This document shows positions 23,326 through 31,451 of a DNA stretch of 64,000 nt, piece by piece. A model generated the notes under the pieces. The model did not search any database and had not been told where the DNA came from. It worked only from the letters and a program-made list of their open reading frames with translations. The position numbers and the translations under genes were made by a program. Numbering within the stretch: the stretch's first letter is position 1; every line of letters starts with the position of its first letter. Source of the DNA: DATBGO01 sp963840095 (GTDB taxonomy: Bacteria > Actinomycetota > Actinomycetes > Streptosporangiales > Streptosporangiaceae); contig CAWIXN010000002.1 in the NCBI GenBank assembly GCA_963840095.1, forward strand, positions 558,001 through 622,000, written 5' to 3'.

Positions 23326-24681
23326 GTGGCTGACATCGTTTTGGACAGGGTCACCAAGCGCTTCCCCGATGGCGCGCTGGCGGTCGACAACATCAACCTC
23401 GACATCGCCGACGGCGAGTTCGTCATCCTGGTCGGCCCGTCGGGCTGCGGGAAGTCGACGACGCTCAACATGATCGCCGGCCTGGAGGACATCACCGAGG
23501 GCGAGCTGCGCATCGGCGGCCAGGTGGTGAACAACAAGTCACCCAAGGACCGCGACATCGCCATGGTGTTCCAGAGCTACGCTCTGTACCCGCACATGAC
23601 GGTCCGGGAGAACATGGGCTTCGCGCTCAAGCTGGCCAAGACCCCGCAGGCCACCATCGACAAGAAGGTCAACGAGGCGGCCCGGATCCTGGACCTGACC
23701 CAGCACCTGGAGCGCAAGCCGGCCAACCTGTCCGGTGGTCAGCGGCAGCGGGTCGCGATGGGCCGGGCCATCGTCCGCGACCCGTCGGCGTTCCTGATGG
23801 ACGAGCCGCTGTCCAACCTCGACGCGAAGCTGCGGGTGCAGATGCGGACCGAGGTGTCCAGGATCCAGCGGCGGCTCGGCACCACCATGGTCTACGTCAC
23901 GCACGACCAGACCGAGGCCATGACCCTGGGCGACCGGGTCGCAGTGATGCGCAGCGGCAGGATCCAGCAGGTCGGATCGCCGCAGGAACTCTACGAGCGC
24001 CCGGACAACCTGTTCGTGGCCGGCTTCATCGGATCGCCCGCGATGAACTTCGTCCCCGCTACGGTCGATGACGGCACGCTGCACACCCCGCTCGGGGACA
24101 TCCCGCTGACCGACCGGCTGCAGCGGGCACTGGAGCGCGCCAACGCGCCCCGCGACCTGATCGTGGGGGTCCGCCCGGAGAGCTTCGAGGACGCCGCGCT
24201 GGTCGGCGCGGATGCCCGGCCGCACGGGATCACGTTCCGCGCCGACATCGATGTGGTGGAGTCGATGGGCTCCGACGTCTACGTCTACTTCGCCAAGGAA
24301 CTCGAGAGCGGCGTGGACGCTGCTGAGCTCCAGGAACTGGCGCAGGACTCGGGACGCGCCGACACCGGCCAGAGCGGGGACACGGTCGTCGCGCGCATCG
24401 ACGCGGCCACCCGGCTCCGCGAGGGGCAGGCCGCCGACCTGTGGGTCGATGTCCGGTCGATCCACGTGTTCGACCCTTCTACCGGCCTGAACCTGACCAG
24501 CGGTACGGGAACGGAGGACGCCAGGACCGCAGGCGGGACTTCCGCGGGCGGCACCGTCGTCGGCGGCACCATGGCGGGCGGGACGGCCACCGGCGGGACG
24601 TCCGCGGGCAGCGGGACGACTGCGCGCGGTGCTGGTGCGGGCGGTGCCACCGCGGGCGGTGCTGGTGCGGTGGCTACCTGA
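23326..24681 (+). CDS. sugar ABC transporter ATPase (UgpC/MsmK/SugC-like) with Gly-Thr-rich tail
   Basis: The 451-residue ATPase has Walker A GPSGCGKST, Q-loop FQSYALYPHMTV, signature LSGGQRQRVAMGRAI, Walker B AFLMDEPLSNLD and the switch THDQTEAM. A regulatory TOBE/OB region follows (GVRPE, then IDVVESMGSDVYVYF). GTG 23326 is chosen because AAAGGAGAAA precedes it and the protein then begins VADIVLDRVTKRF. The last 50 or so residues are an unusual repeat tail of GGT, AGG and TAGG units without similarity to the family, so the protein is longer than the usual 360-400 residues. Its stop overlaps the convergent ParB-like gene by 8 bp. Confidence 0.9.
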   Translation: MADIVLDRVTKRFPDGALAVDNINLDIADGEFVILVGPSGCGKSTTLNMIAGLEDITEGELRIGGQVVNNKSPKDRDIAMVFQSYALYPHMTVRENMGFALKLAKTPQATIDKKVNEAARILDLTQHLERKPANLSGGQRQRVAMGRAIVRDPSAFLMDEPLSNLDAKLRVQMRTEVSRIQRRLGTTMVYVTHDQTEAMTLGDRVAVMRSGRIQQVGSPQELYERPDNLFVAGFIGSPAMNFVPATVDDGTLHTPLGDIPLTDRLQRALERANAPRDLIVGVRPESFEDAALVGADARPHGITFRADIDVVESMGSDVYVYFAKELESGVDAAELQELAQDSGRADTGQSGDTVVARIDAATRLREGQAADLWVDVRSIHVFDPSTGLNLTSGTGTEDARTAGGTSAGGTVVGGTMAGGTATGGTSAGSGTTARGAGAGGATAGGAGAVAT

Positions 24682-25516
24682 CCTCCCTGCGCAGGCGCTC
24701 GATGATCTCGTCGCTCCACTCGTGCATCCGGATCAGCCGGTAGCGCTCGCGGGCGACCCGCTGGTAGGCCTCGGCGTCGGTCCCGGAGCCGATCAGGTCG
24801 GCGGCGCGGAGCATCCGCACCACCGGGGTGTACTCCTCGGCGAACCATCGCTCCGCGATCTGCTCCCGGTCCAGGAAGCGGCCCTTGTCCTGCATGCACC
24901 GGTAACCCCAGGCCTCGACGGCCTCGCCAAGCTCGGCGTACGACCACGGGTCGCTGAAGCTGATCTTGGCGTAGGCCGTCGAGGGCAGCGGGACCCGGGA
25001 CCTGAACAGCCGCTCGTAGTCCTTGACCAGCAAATCGCCGCGGCTGCGGATGCCACGGGCCGGGACCGTGGTCAGGATCTCGGTGACGTGGGCGTCGATC
25101 TGGCTGGCTCCGGTGGCCATCGCGATCGACACCCGGTGGTGACCGTCCTGCACGAAGTGCAGGTCGTCGACCCGGTAGACGTCGATCGGCGGGATCGGCT
25201 CGCCGCGCCGCTGGGCCAGGGCGAGCCGCTCCCACCGGGCCCTGACCCGGCTGGAGGTGGGCCGGAACCTGCGGTCGAAGTCGCGGGTGGAGTCGACCGT
25301 GCCGACCACCGAGTCAAGCCGGATCGTCTGCAGGCCGAGCGATCGCTCGCCCCGCCTGCCCAGGGCGGCGACCACCTCATCCAGCGGCAGGATGAGGTTG
25401 ACGTCGTCAGGCTCGCGGCGCAGCCGGCGGCCCAGCCTGGCCAGCGTCTGCCTGCGCCGGGCCCGGAGAAAGTCGTTTTCGACATCCGAGCGGGGAAACC
25501 CGGTCTCACCGCGCAT
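24674..25516 (-). CDS. ParB/sulfiredoxin-like domain protein
   Basis: The 280-residue protein contains a ParB-nuclease/sulfiredoxin-type core: LDSVVGTVDSTRDFDRRF, then IPPIDVYRVDDLHFVQDGHHRVSIAMATGASQIDAHVTEI, where DGHHRVSIA is the family catalytic box (usually DGxHR). It has no helix-turn-helix and no ParA partner, so a chromosome-partition role is unlikely. I take ATG 25516, which overlaps the upstream phosphoesterase gene by 11 bp; the frame is open further upstream but without similarity. Stand-alone proteins of this type are known as ParB-like, DNA-modification-associated or adaptor proteins; the substrate here is unknown. Confidence 0.75.
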   Translation of the reverse strand: MRGETGFPRSDVENDFLRARRRQTLARLGRRLRREPDDVNLILPLDEVVAALGRRGERSLGLQTIRLDSVVGTVDSTRDFDRRFRPTSSRVRARWERLALAQRRGEPIPPIDVYRVDDLHFVQDGHHRVSIAMATGASQIDAHVTEILTTVPARGIRSRGDLLVKDYERLFRSRVPLPSTAYAKISFSDPWSYAELGEAVEAWGYRCMQDKGRFLDREQIAERWFAEEYTPVVRMLRAADLIGSGTDAEAYQRVARERYRLIRMHEWSDEIIERLRREVR

Positions 25517-26309
25517 CGCGGTGTCCTCGGGCGGGAGCGGGTCCTCCAGGGAGAACGGGTCCTTCGATGTCGAGCAGGTGCCGCCCGGCCACGTTGCGCA
25601 CCACCGTGCGCCCGGGCAGCGCGTCCTGGCCGGCCGCGGTCGGTGAGCTGACGTGGCCACGGGACGGGACCGGAACGACCGGGTGCACGTGGCCGTGCAG
25701 CAGCACGGCTGGCTGCAGCGCCGCGACCAGCCCCCGATACCCGCTGAACCCGCGATGCGGCAGGTCAGTGCCGTCCCCGAAGCCCAGCGGCGGGGCATGA
25801 GTGAGCAGCACGTCGATGCCGCGGCCATCGCGCAGCCGCCGTCGCCACGCTGCGGCGCGCAGGCCGATGGCCCGCCGCGCCTGCTGCCGGTCGCTGTACT
25901 GGTTGGGGCCGCCGCTGTAGCGCAGGCAGCCGCCGAGCCCGGCGACTCGCAGTCCGGCCACATCGACCACCCGGCCGTCGGCGTTGACCGCGCCGGCTGG
26001 CCACGGCGGCCGGGCGGGCAGCCCGGACCGCATCGTGAGCCCGGACCGGGACGTGCGATAACCCGACAGGTCGGGGTCATGGTTGCCCGGCACGAACACC
26101 AGCGGGACGTCGAGAGCGTTCATCAGGTAGGCCAGGTAGTCGAAGGGCAGGTCACCGCAGGCCAGGATCAGCTCGGCGGTGGCCACCGCCGACACATTCG
26201 CCAGCAGGCCCTCGTCGGCGACGTCCGCGACGGCCAGCACCCGGACCAGTCCCGGCTCGTGCTGCTCAGCGGGCTTGGCCCGGTCGGTGGGCCCGCTGCG
26301 CCGCGGCAT
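25506..26309 (-). CDS. calcineurin-like metallophosphoesterase
   Basis: The 267-residue protein has the metallophosphoesterase metal-binding motifs ACGDLP (motif II), PGNHDPD (motif III), LLTHAPP (motif IV) and LHGHVHP (motif V). Motif I is altered, VADVADE instead of D-x-H, which may affect one metal site. It is predicted to be cytoplasmic and dinuclear-metal dependent; substrates of the family range from nucleotides to phosphoproteins. It overlaps the ParB-like gene by 11 bp, and its ATG directly abuts the stop of the small membrane protein gene, so the three form one minus-strand operon. Confidence 0.83.
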   Translation of the reverse strand: MPRRSGPTDRAKPAEQHEPGLVRVLAVADVADEGLLANVSAVATAELILACGDLPFDYLAYLMNALDVPLVFVPGNHDPDLSGYRTSRSGLTMRSGLPARPPWPAGAVNADGRVVDVAGLRVAGLGGCLRYSGGPNQYSDRQQARRAIGLRAAAWRRRLRDGRGIDVLLTHAPPLGFGDGTDLPHRGFSGYRGLVAALQPAVLLHGHVHPVVPVPSRGHVSSPTAAGQDALPGRTVVRNVAGRHLLDIEGPVLPGGPAPARGHRDAR

Positions 26310-26696
26310 TCAGCGCGCAGCCGTTTCCCGCACGTCCAGGCCGCGCTCGCGCAGCGCGGCTTCGGCCCGGTAGATGTCAGCCAGCCTGGCCCGCTCCCCG
26401 CCGGGCGGCGGCGAAACATCAAGCCGCTGGCAGGCCGCAGTCAGGTTGTCGCTATACGCACCACGCAGCGCCCGCAGGCGGTGGCCCTTGGCGGTGGTGC
26501 CCGCCTTGTTCTCGGTCGCCTCAAGCTCGGCGCGCAGCCGCCGCAGCCGGGCGGCGAGCCGGTCCAGGGGCTCAGGCGCCGGCGGCCGAGCCCGCGCCGC
26601 GCTCGCCCGGCGGGCCGCGCGCAGGCCCCAGATCACCGCGGCGAACGCCGCGCTGGGCAGCAGCGCCACCAGCACGTAGAGAAGGTAGGGCGTCAC
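26310..26696 (-). CDS. small membrane-anchored coiled-coil protein
   Basis: The 128-residue protein has one N-terminal transmembrane helix (residues 4-25, YLLYVLVALLPSAAFAAVIWG). A basic, Ala/Arg-rich helical domain follows (LDRLAARLRRLRAELEATENKAG ... LADIYRAEAALRERGLDV) that could form a coiled coil on the cytoplasmic side. I recognise no family. It is the first gene of the operon with the metallophosphoesterase and the ParB-like gene, which suggests a membrane-linked role for the trio. Confidence 0.65.
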   Translation of the reverse strand: MTPYLLYVLVALLPSAAFAAVIWGLRAARRASAARARPPAPEPLDRLAARLRRLRAELEATENKAGTTAKGHRLRALRGAYSDNLTAACQRLDVSPPPGGERARLADIYRAEAALRERGLDVRETAAR

Positions 26697-26792
26697 ATTG
26701 CCAAGTGTCGGCTGCGCGGCTTAATGATCGCAAGTCCGGGCAGGTCGGCAAGGTCGGGTTGGTAAGGTCAGGGCGGCAGGATCAGGAGAGAC

Positions 26793-28478
26793 ATGGAGGA
26801 GACCACGGCGCGGCGCTGGTGGCAGGGTGCCGTCCTCTACCAGCTATATGTGCGCTCGTGGATGGACTCCGACGGCGACGGTTACGGCGACCTGAGCGGC
26901 ATCATCGCCAACCTGGACTACCTGTCGTGGCTGGGCGTGGACGGCATCTGGCTGTCGCCGACGATGCCCTCACCCGACGACGACTGGGGTTACGACGTCA
27001 GCGATTACCGTGGCGTCCACCCTGAGCTTGGCACCATGGCCGGGCTCGACCGCCTTATCGCCGAGGCGGGCCGGCGCGGCCTGCGGGTGCTGCTCGACCT
27101 GGTGCCCAACCACACCAGCTCGGTCCATCCCTGGTTCATCGCGGCGCGGGATCAGCCGGGCAGCGAGTACCGCGACTACTACGTCTGGGCCGACCCGGCG
27201 CCGGGCGGCGGCCCGCCGAATAACTGGCTCAACGCGACAGGACACCCGGCGTGGACCCTGGACGAGGCGAGCGGCCAGTACTACCTGCACAACTTCCTGC
27301 CCAGCCAGCCAGACCTGAACTGGTGGGATCAGGGGGTCCACGAGGAGTTCAGGGAGATCCTGCGATTCTGGTTCGACCGCGGCGTGGCGGGATTTCGGAT
27401 CGACGTCGCCCACGGCCTCTACAAGGACGCCGAGCTGCGGGACAACCCGCCGCTGCCGGTGAGTAACCCGCTGACCGGCCGGCATGGCCTGCGACCGGTG
27501 TACAACGCCAACCGGCCGGAGACTCATGGCGTGTTCAGGGACTGGCGCAAGATCGCCGACAGTTATCCCGCGCCCCGGCTGCTGCTCGGTGAGACCTGGG
27601 TGGCTGAGTTCAGCCGGCTGGCCGAGTACTACGGGCGCGACGACGAGCTTCAGCTGGCGTTCAATTTTCCGTTTGTCTTCGCCTCCTTCAGCGCCGCTGA
27701 GCTGCCCGGGGTCGTCGGGACCACGCTGGCGGCGCTGCCCGAGGGGGCGTGCCCGGTCTGGACCGGCTCCAACCACGATGTGGGCCGCTTCCCGACCAGG
27801 TGGTGCGGCGGGGATGAGCGCAAGGTCCGGCTCGCGCTGCTGATCCTGGCCACGCTGCCGGGCACGGCCGTGCTCTACTACGGCGACGAGATCGGGATGA
27901 CCGACGTGGACGTCCCGCCGGAGCTCCGGCGGGACAAGATGACCCGGGACAACGCCACCCCCCGGGACAACCGGGACCGGGCCAGGACCCCGATGCGGTG
28001 GGACGACTCGCAGTCGGGAGGATTCACCGCCCCCGGCGTCCGGCCCTGGCTGCCGCTCCGCGGCGCCGCGGCGGGGAACGCGACCGGGCGCGGGGTCGCC
28101 AGCGTGGCCAGCCAGCAGGCCGACCGGGGTTCTGTGCTGTGGTTCTGCCGCGACCTGATCAGTATGCGCCGGGCCGAGTTCGGCGGCCGGATCGCCAGCT
28201 ATCAGACGGTGCCCGCGCCCGACGGGCAGTGGGTCTACCAGGTCGGCGGGCTGACCGTCGCGGTCAATCTCAGCGACCAGCCGACGGTGCTGGCCGAGCC
28301 GGTCGGCGAGGTGCTGCTCTTCAGCGCGGGCCAGGACACGAGCCAGGACAGAAGCCAAGGCACGGGTCAGGACAGAAGCCAGGAAACGGGCCCCGCGGTG
28401 GCGCCCGGGTCGCACCGGATCCTGCGGCCGTGGGAGGGCATCATCGCCCGGCAGACGGGCGGCACCGGCCGGAGCTGA
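26793..28478 (+). CDS. GH13 alpha-glucosidase (oligo-1,6-glucosidase/trehalose-synthase-like)
   Basis: The 561-residue protein is a GH13 (alpha-amylase superfamily) enzyme: VLYQLYVRSWMDSDGDGYGDLSG at the N-terminus, region I DLVPNHTS, region II GFRIDVAHGL (nucleophile Asp), region III LLLGETW (acid/base Glu) and region IV SNHDVGR (third Asp). No signal peptide is present, so it acts on imported sugar in the cytoplasm. Hydrolysis of alpha-glucosides is the likely reaction. Near the C-terminus a degenerate 10-12-residue repeat (QDTSQDRSQGTGQDRSQ) interrupts the family domain. It lies downstream of the ABC importer and divergent from the phosphoesterase operon. Confidence 0.88.
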   Translation: MEETTARRWWQGAVLYQLYVRSWMDSDGDGYGDLSGIIANLDYLSWLGVDGIWLSPTMPSPDDDWGYDVSDYRGVHPELGTMAGLDRLIAEAGRRGLRVLLDLVPNHTSSVHPWFIAARDQPGSEYRDYYVWADPAPGGGPPNNWLNATGHPAWTLDEASGQYYLHNFLPSQPDLNWWDQGVHEEFREILRFWFDRGVAGFRIDVAHGLYKDAELRDNPPLPVSNPLTGRHGLRPVYNANRPETHGVFRDWRKIADSYPAPRLLLGETWVAEFSRLAEYYGRDDELQLAFNFPFVFASFSAAELPGVVGTTLAALPEGACPVWTGSNHDVGRFPTRWCGGDERKVRLALLILATLPGTAVLYYGDEIGMTDVDVPPELRRDKMTRDNATPRDNRDRARTPMRWDDSQSGGFTAPGVRPWLPLRGAAAGNATGRGVASVASQQADRGSVLWFCRDLISMRRAEFGGRIASYQTVPAPDGQWVYQVGGLTVAVNLSDQPTVLAEPVGEVLLFSAGQDTSQDRSQGTGQDRSQETGPAVAPGSHRILRPWEGIIARQTGGTGRS

Positions 28479-28503
28479 CCGCGGTGCCGATATGCTGTTC
28501 GTC

Positions 28504-28548
28504 ATGCGTACACGCCTGACGCGGTGCGGGGGCCGGTGCGCAGCCTGA
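28504..28548 (+). CDS. candidate leaderless upstream ORF (14 codons) before lysA
   Basis: ATG 28504 opens a 14-codon frame ending TGA 28548 with two Thr, two Cys and four Arg codons (product MRTRLTRCGGRCAA). TATGCT at 28491-28496 is a plausible -10 element, and its expected start point falls on or next to the ATG, so the transcript would be leaderless. The main gene lysA begins 15 bp after the stop. Leaderless upstream ORFs are common in actinomycetes and some sense amino acid supply. No competing hairpins are evident, so regulation is only a possibility. Confidence 0.35.
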   Translation: MRTRLTRCGGRCAA

Positions 28549-28563
28549 CCAGCGAGGAGTGCC

Positions 28564-30099
28564 ATGAGCCGCATCGCCCATCCGGCAGGCCCGCGCCACG
28601 CTGAGGTCCTGCCGCCCGAACATCCGCCGGCGCCGCCTGCCGAACTGAACGCCATCGATCCGGCGATCTGGCCGCGGACCGCGCGCCGCCTGGACGGGGC
28701 GCTCACCCTGGGCGGACTGGACGTCCGTGACCTCGCCGCCCGGTACGGCACGCCGCTGTTCGCCTGCGACGAGGAGGACTTCCGCAGCCGGTGCCGCGCC
28801 TTCCGCGACGCGTTCGGCCCGGCGGTGGCGGTGGCGTACGCGGCGAAGGCGTTCTGCTGTCGCGGCGTGCTGCGCTGGGTCACCGAGGAGGGACTAGGCG
28901 TCGACGTCTGCACCGGCGGCGAGCTTGAGGTAGCGCTGCGAGCCGGGGTCGCGCCTGAGATGATCACGGTGCACGGCAACAACAAGCTCCCCGCGGAGCT
29001 GGAGCGCGCCGTGGCGGTGGGCGTCGGGCGGATCGTGGTCGACTCGCTGGCCGAGATCGGCCGCCTGGCCGAGATCGCCGGGCGGGCCGCCGCCGCGGGA
29101 GCCGTAGCTGGCAACCCCGGACCAGCCCGCGCCAGCGGAGCCGGAGCCACAGCCGGAGCCACAGCCACAGCCACAGCCACAGCCGGAGCCACAGCCACAG
29201 CCACAGCCGGAGCCACAGCCGGAGCCACAGCCACAGCCGGGCCGGTGCAGGTCCTGGTCCGGGTCACCACCGGCGTCGAGGCGGCCGCGCACGAGTTCGT
29301 CGCCACCGCCCACGATGACCAGAAGTTCGGCTTCTCGCTGTCATCAGGCGCCGCGGACGAAGCCGTGCACCAGGTGCTCGCCAGCCCCGCGCTGGAGCTG
29401 GCCGGCCTGCACTCGCACATCGGCTCGCAGATCTACGACACGGCCGGGTTCGACGTGGCCGCGCACCGGGTGCTCGAGCTGGCGGCCCGGATCAGTCACG
29501 AGCACGGGATCGAGATCCGCGAGCTGGACCTGGGCGGCGGGTTCGGCATCGCCTACACCGCCGAAGACGACCCGCAGGACATCAAGGTCATCGCCGACGG
29601 CCTGGAGCGGATCGTTGACGCCCGGTGCCGGGCGGCCGGCCTGGCCAGGCCCCGGCTGTCCGTCGAGCCCGGCCGGGCCATCGCCGGCCCCGGTACGGTC
29701 ACGCTGTACCAGGTCGGGACGGTCAAGGACGTCGACGGGCTGCGGACCTACGTGAGCGTGGACGGCGGGATGAGTGACAACATCCGCACCGCGCTGTATG
29801 ACGCCGATTACACCTGCGTGCTCGCCTCGCGGGAATCGCAGGCGCCGGCGCTGCTGTGCCGGCTGGTCGGCAGGCACTGCGAGAGCGGCGACATCGTGGT
29901 CAGGGACGCCTACCTGCCCGCCGACATCCGGCCGGGGGACCTGGTCGCGGTCGCGGCCACCGGCGCCTACTGCCGGTCAATGGCGAGCAACTACAATCAC
30001 GTGCCGCGCCCGGCCGTGGTCGCGATCCGGGATGGCGCCGCGCGGGTCCTGCTGCGCCGCGAGACCATCGACGACCTGCTCAGTCTGGATGCGGGATGA
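28564..30099 (+). CDS. lysA: diaminopimelate decarboxylase with internal low-complexity insertion
   Basis: The 511-residue PLP enzyme catalyses the last step of lysine synthesis, meso-diaminopimelate to lysine plus CO2. The PLP lysine lies in AVAYAAKAFCC, the phosphate-binding glycines in DLGGGFGIAYTAEDDPQ, and the dimer-interface catalytic cysteine in CESGDI. Between about residues 178 and 227 an Ala/Thr/Gly run encoded by a tandem 6-bp repeat (29138-29246) interrupts the barrel, which makes the protein longer than the usual 420-470. A loop insertion between barrel strands is tolerable, so activity is expected. The stop overlaps the start of hom (ATGA). Confidence 0.93.
   Translation: MSRIAHPAGPRHAEVLPPEHPPAPPAELNAIDPAIWPRTARRLDGALTLGGLDVRDLAARYGTPLFACDEEDFRSRCRAFRDAFGPAVAVAYAAKAFCCRGVLRWVTEEGLGVDVCTGGELEVALRAGVAPEMITVHGNNKLPAELERAVAVGVGRIVVDSLAEIGRLAEIAGRAAAAGAVAGNPGPARASGAGATAGATATATATAGATATATAGATAGATATAGPVQVLVRVTTGVEAAAHEFVATAHDDQKFGFSLSSGAADEAVHQVLASPALELAGLHSHIGSQIYDTAGFDVAAHRVLELAARISHEHGIEIRELDLGGGFGIAYTAEDDPQDIKVIADGLERIVDARCRAAGLARPRLSVEPGRAIAGPGTVTLYQVGTVKDVDGLRTYVSVDGGMSDNIRTALYDADYTCVLASRESQAPALLCRLVGRHCESGDIVVRDAYLPADIRPGDLVAVAATGAYCRSMASNYNHVPRPAVVAIRDGAARVLLRRETIDDLLSLDAG
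29138..29246 (+). repeat. in-frame 6-bp minisatellite inside lysA
   Basis: About 18 hexamer units of the type GCCACA or GCCGGA run from 29138 to 29246, giving an Ala-Thr/Ala-Gly tract of about 36 residues. The period is a multiple of three, so gain or loss of units keeps the frame. It lies between two conserved strands of lysA. Such tracts are prone to slippage and can be length-variable between strains. Confidence 0.85.
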
Positions 30100-31451
30100 G
30101 CGCCTGGCCAGCCCGGATCCAGGCGCCGGGCGAAGGCAGGCAGCCCGTCGCGATCGCCGACCGGGTGCCGCTGAAGATCGCGCTGATCGGCTGCGGCACG
30201 GTCGGCGCCGAGGTGTTCCGCCAGCTGCGCGACCAGGACGCCGACCTGGCGGCGCGGATCGGGGTGCCGCTGGAGGTGGCCGGGGTCGCGGTCCGCGACA
30301 TAGCCCGGCCGCGCGGGGTGGCGGTCGATCAGGCGCTGCTGACCACCGACGCCATGGCGCTGGTCACGCGGCCGGACGTCGACATCGTGGTGGAGGTGAT
30401 CGGCGGCATCGAGCCCGCCCGATCGCTGCTGCTCGCCGCGCTCTCGGCGGGCAAATCGGTGGTTACCGCCAACAAGGCACTGCTGGCCGCCGACAGCGCC
30501 GTAATGCACGCCGCTGCCCGCGCGACCGGCGCTGACCTCTATTACGAGGCTTCGGTGGCGGGCGCCATCCCGCTGCTGCGGCCGCTGCGCGAATCGCTGG
30601 CAGGTGACGCGGTACACCGCGTCCTGGGGATAGTAAACGGGACCACCAACTTCATCCTGGACCGGATGGACTCGGCCGGCGCGGGATTCGAAAGCGCCCT
30701 GGCGGAGGCCCAGTCGCTCGGCTACGCGGAAGCCGACCCGACCGCGGACGTGCAGGGTTTCGACGCCGCCGCGAAGGCCGCCATCCTGGCCAGCATCGCC
30801 TTCCACACCGAGGTCAGTCTCGACGAGGTGTACCGGCAGGGGATCACCGCGATCACCGCCGAGGACATCGAGGGGGCCAGGGCGCTCGGCTGCGTGATCA
30901 AGCTGCTGGCGATCTGCGAGCGCTGCGACGGCGGGATCTCGGCCCGGGTGCACCCGGCGATGATCCCGCGGGTCCATCCGCTGGCCGCGGTGCGCGAGGC
31001 GTATAACGCGGTGTTCGTGGAGGCCGACTCCGCAGGGCGGCTGATGTTCTACGGGGCAGGCGCGGGCGGCGGCCCCACCGCCAGCGCGGTACTCGGCGAC
31101 ATCGTCACGGTCGGCCGCAACCGGCTGGCCGGCACCAGGGGCCCAGACGCGTCCACCTACGCCGGGCTGCCGGTGCGGCCGATCGCCGACGCGCGGACCA
31201 GCTACTATGTCGAGCTTGACGTGGCCGACCGGCCCGGGGTGCTCGCGCCGGTGGCCGAGGCGTTCGCCCGGCACGGCGTATCGATCAGGGCGGTGCGGCA
31301 GGAAGGCCGGGGTGAGGACGCCAACCTGGTCATCGTGACCCACATCGCCCGCGAGGCCGAACTGGCCGCGACCGTGGCCGAGCTGAGCACGATGGAACCG
31401 GTCCGCGCCGTGGACAGCGTGCTGCGAGTCGAGGGCGAGGAGGGCCAGTGA
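30096..31451 (+). CDS. hom: homoserine dehydrogenase
   Basis: The 451-residue NAD(P)-dependent enzyme reduces aspartate semialdehyde to homoserine. The N-terminal Rossmann motif is IALIGCGTVGAEVF, the substrate domain includes NKALLA and GIVNGTTNFILDRM, and catalytic region residues are in DVQGFDAAAKAAILASIAF. The C-terminus is an ACT domain (YYVELDVADRPGVLAPVAEAFARHGVSIRAV), the allosteric threonine-binding type. ATG 30096 overlaps the lysA stop, and the stop overlaps the GTG of thrC. Confidence 0.93.
   Translation: MSAWPARIQAPGEGRQPVAIADRVPLKIALIGCGTVGAEVFRQLRDQDADLAARIGVPLEVAGVAVRDIARPRGVAVDQALLTTDAMALVTRPDVDIVVEVIGGIEPARSLLLAALSAGKSVVTANKALLAADSAVMHAAARATGADLYYEASVAGAIPLLRPLRESLAGDAVHRVLGIVNGTTNFILDRMDSAGAGFESALAEAQSLGYAEADPTADVQGFDAAAKAAILASIAFHTEVSLDEVYRQGITAITAEDIEGARALGCVIKLLAICERCDGGISARVHPAMIPRVHPLAAVREAYNAVFVEADSAGRLMFYGAGAGGGPTASAVLGDIVTVGRNRLAGTRGPDASTYAGLPVRPIADARTSYYVELDVADRPGVLAPVAEAFARHGVSIRAVRQEGRGEDANLVIVTHIAREAELAATVAELSTMEPVRAVDSVLRVEGEEGQ

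Noticed and set aside
24674..25516. Chromosome partition protein ParB
   Set aside because: No helix-turn-helix, no ParA neighbour and no parS-like sites; only the ParB/sulfiredoxin-like core is present.
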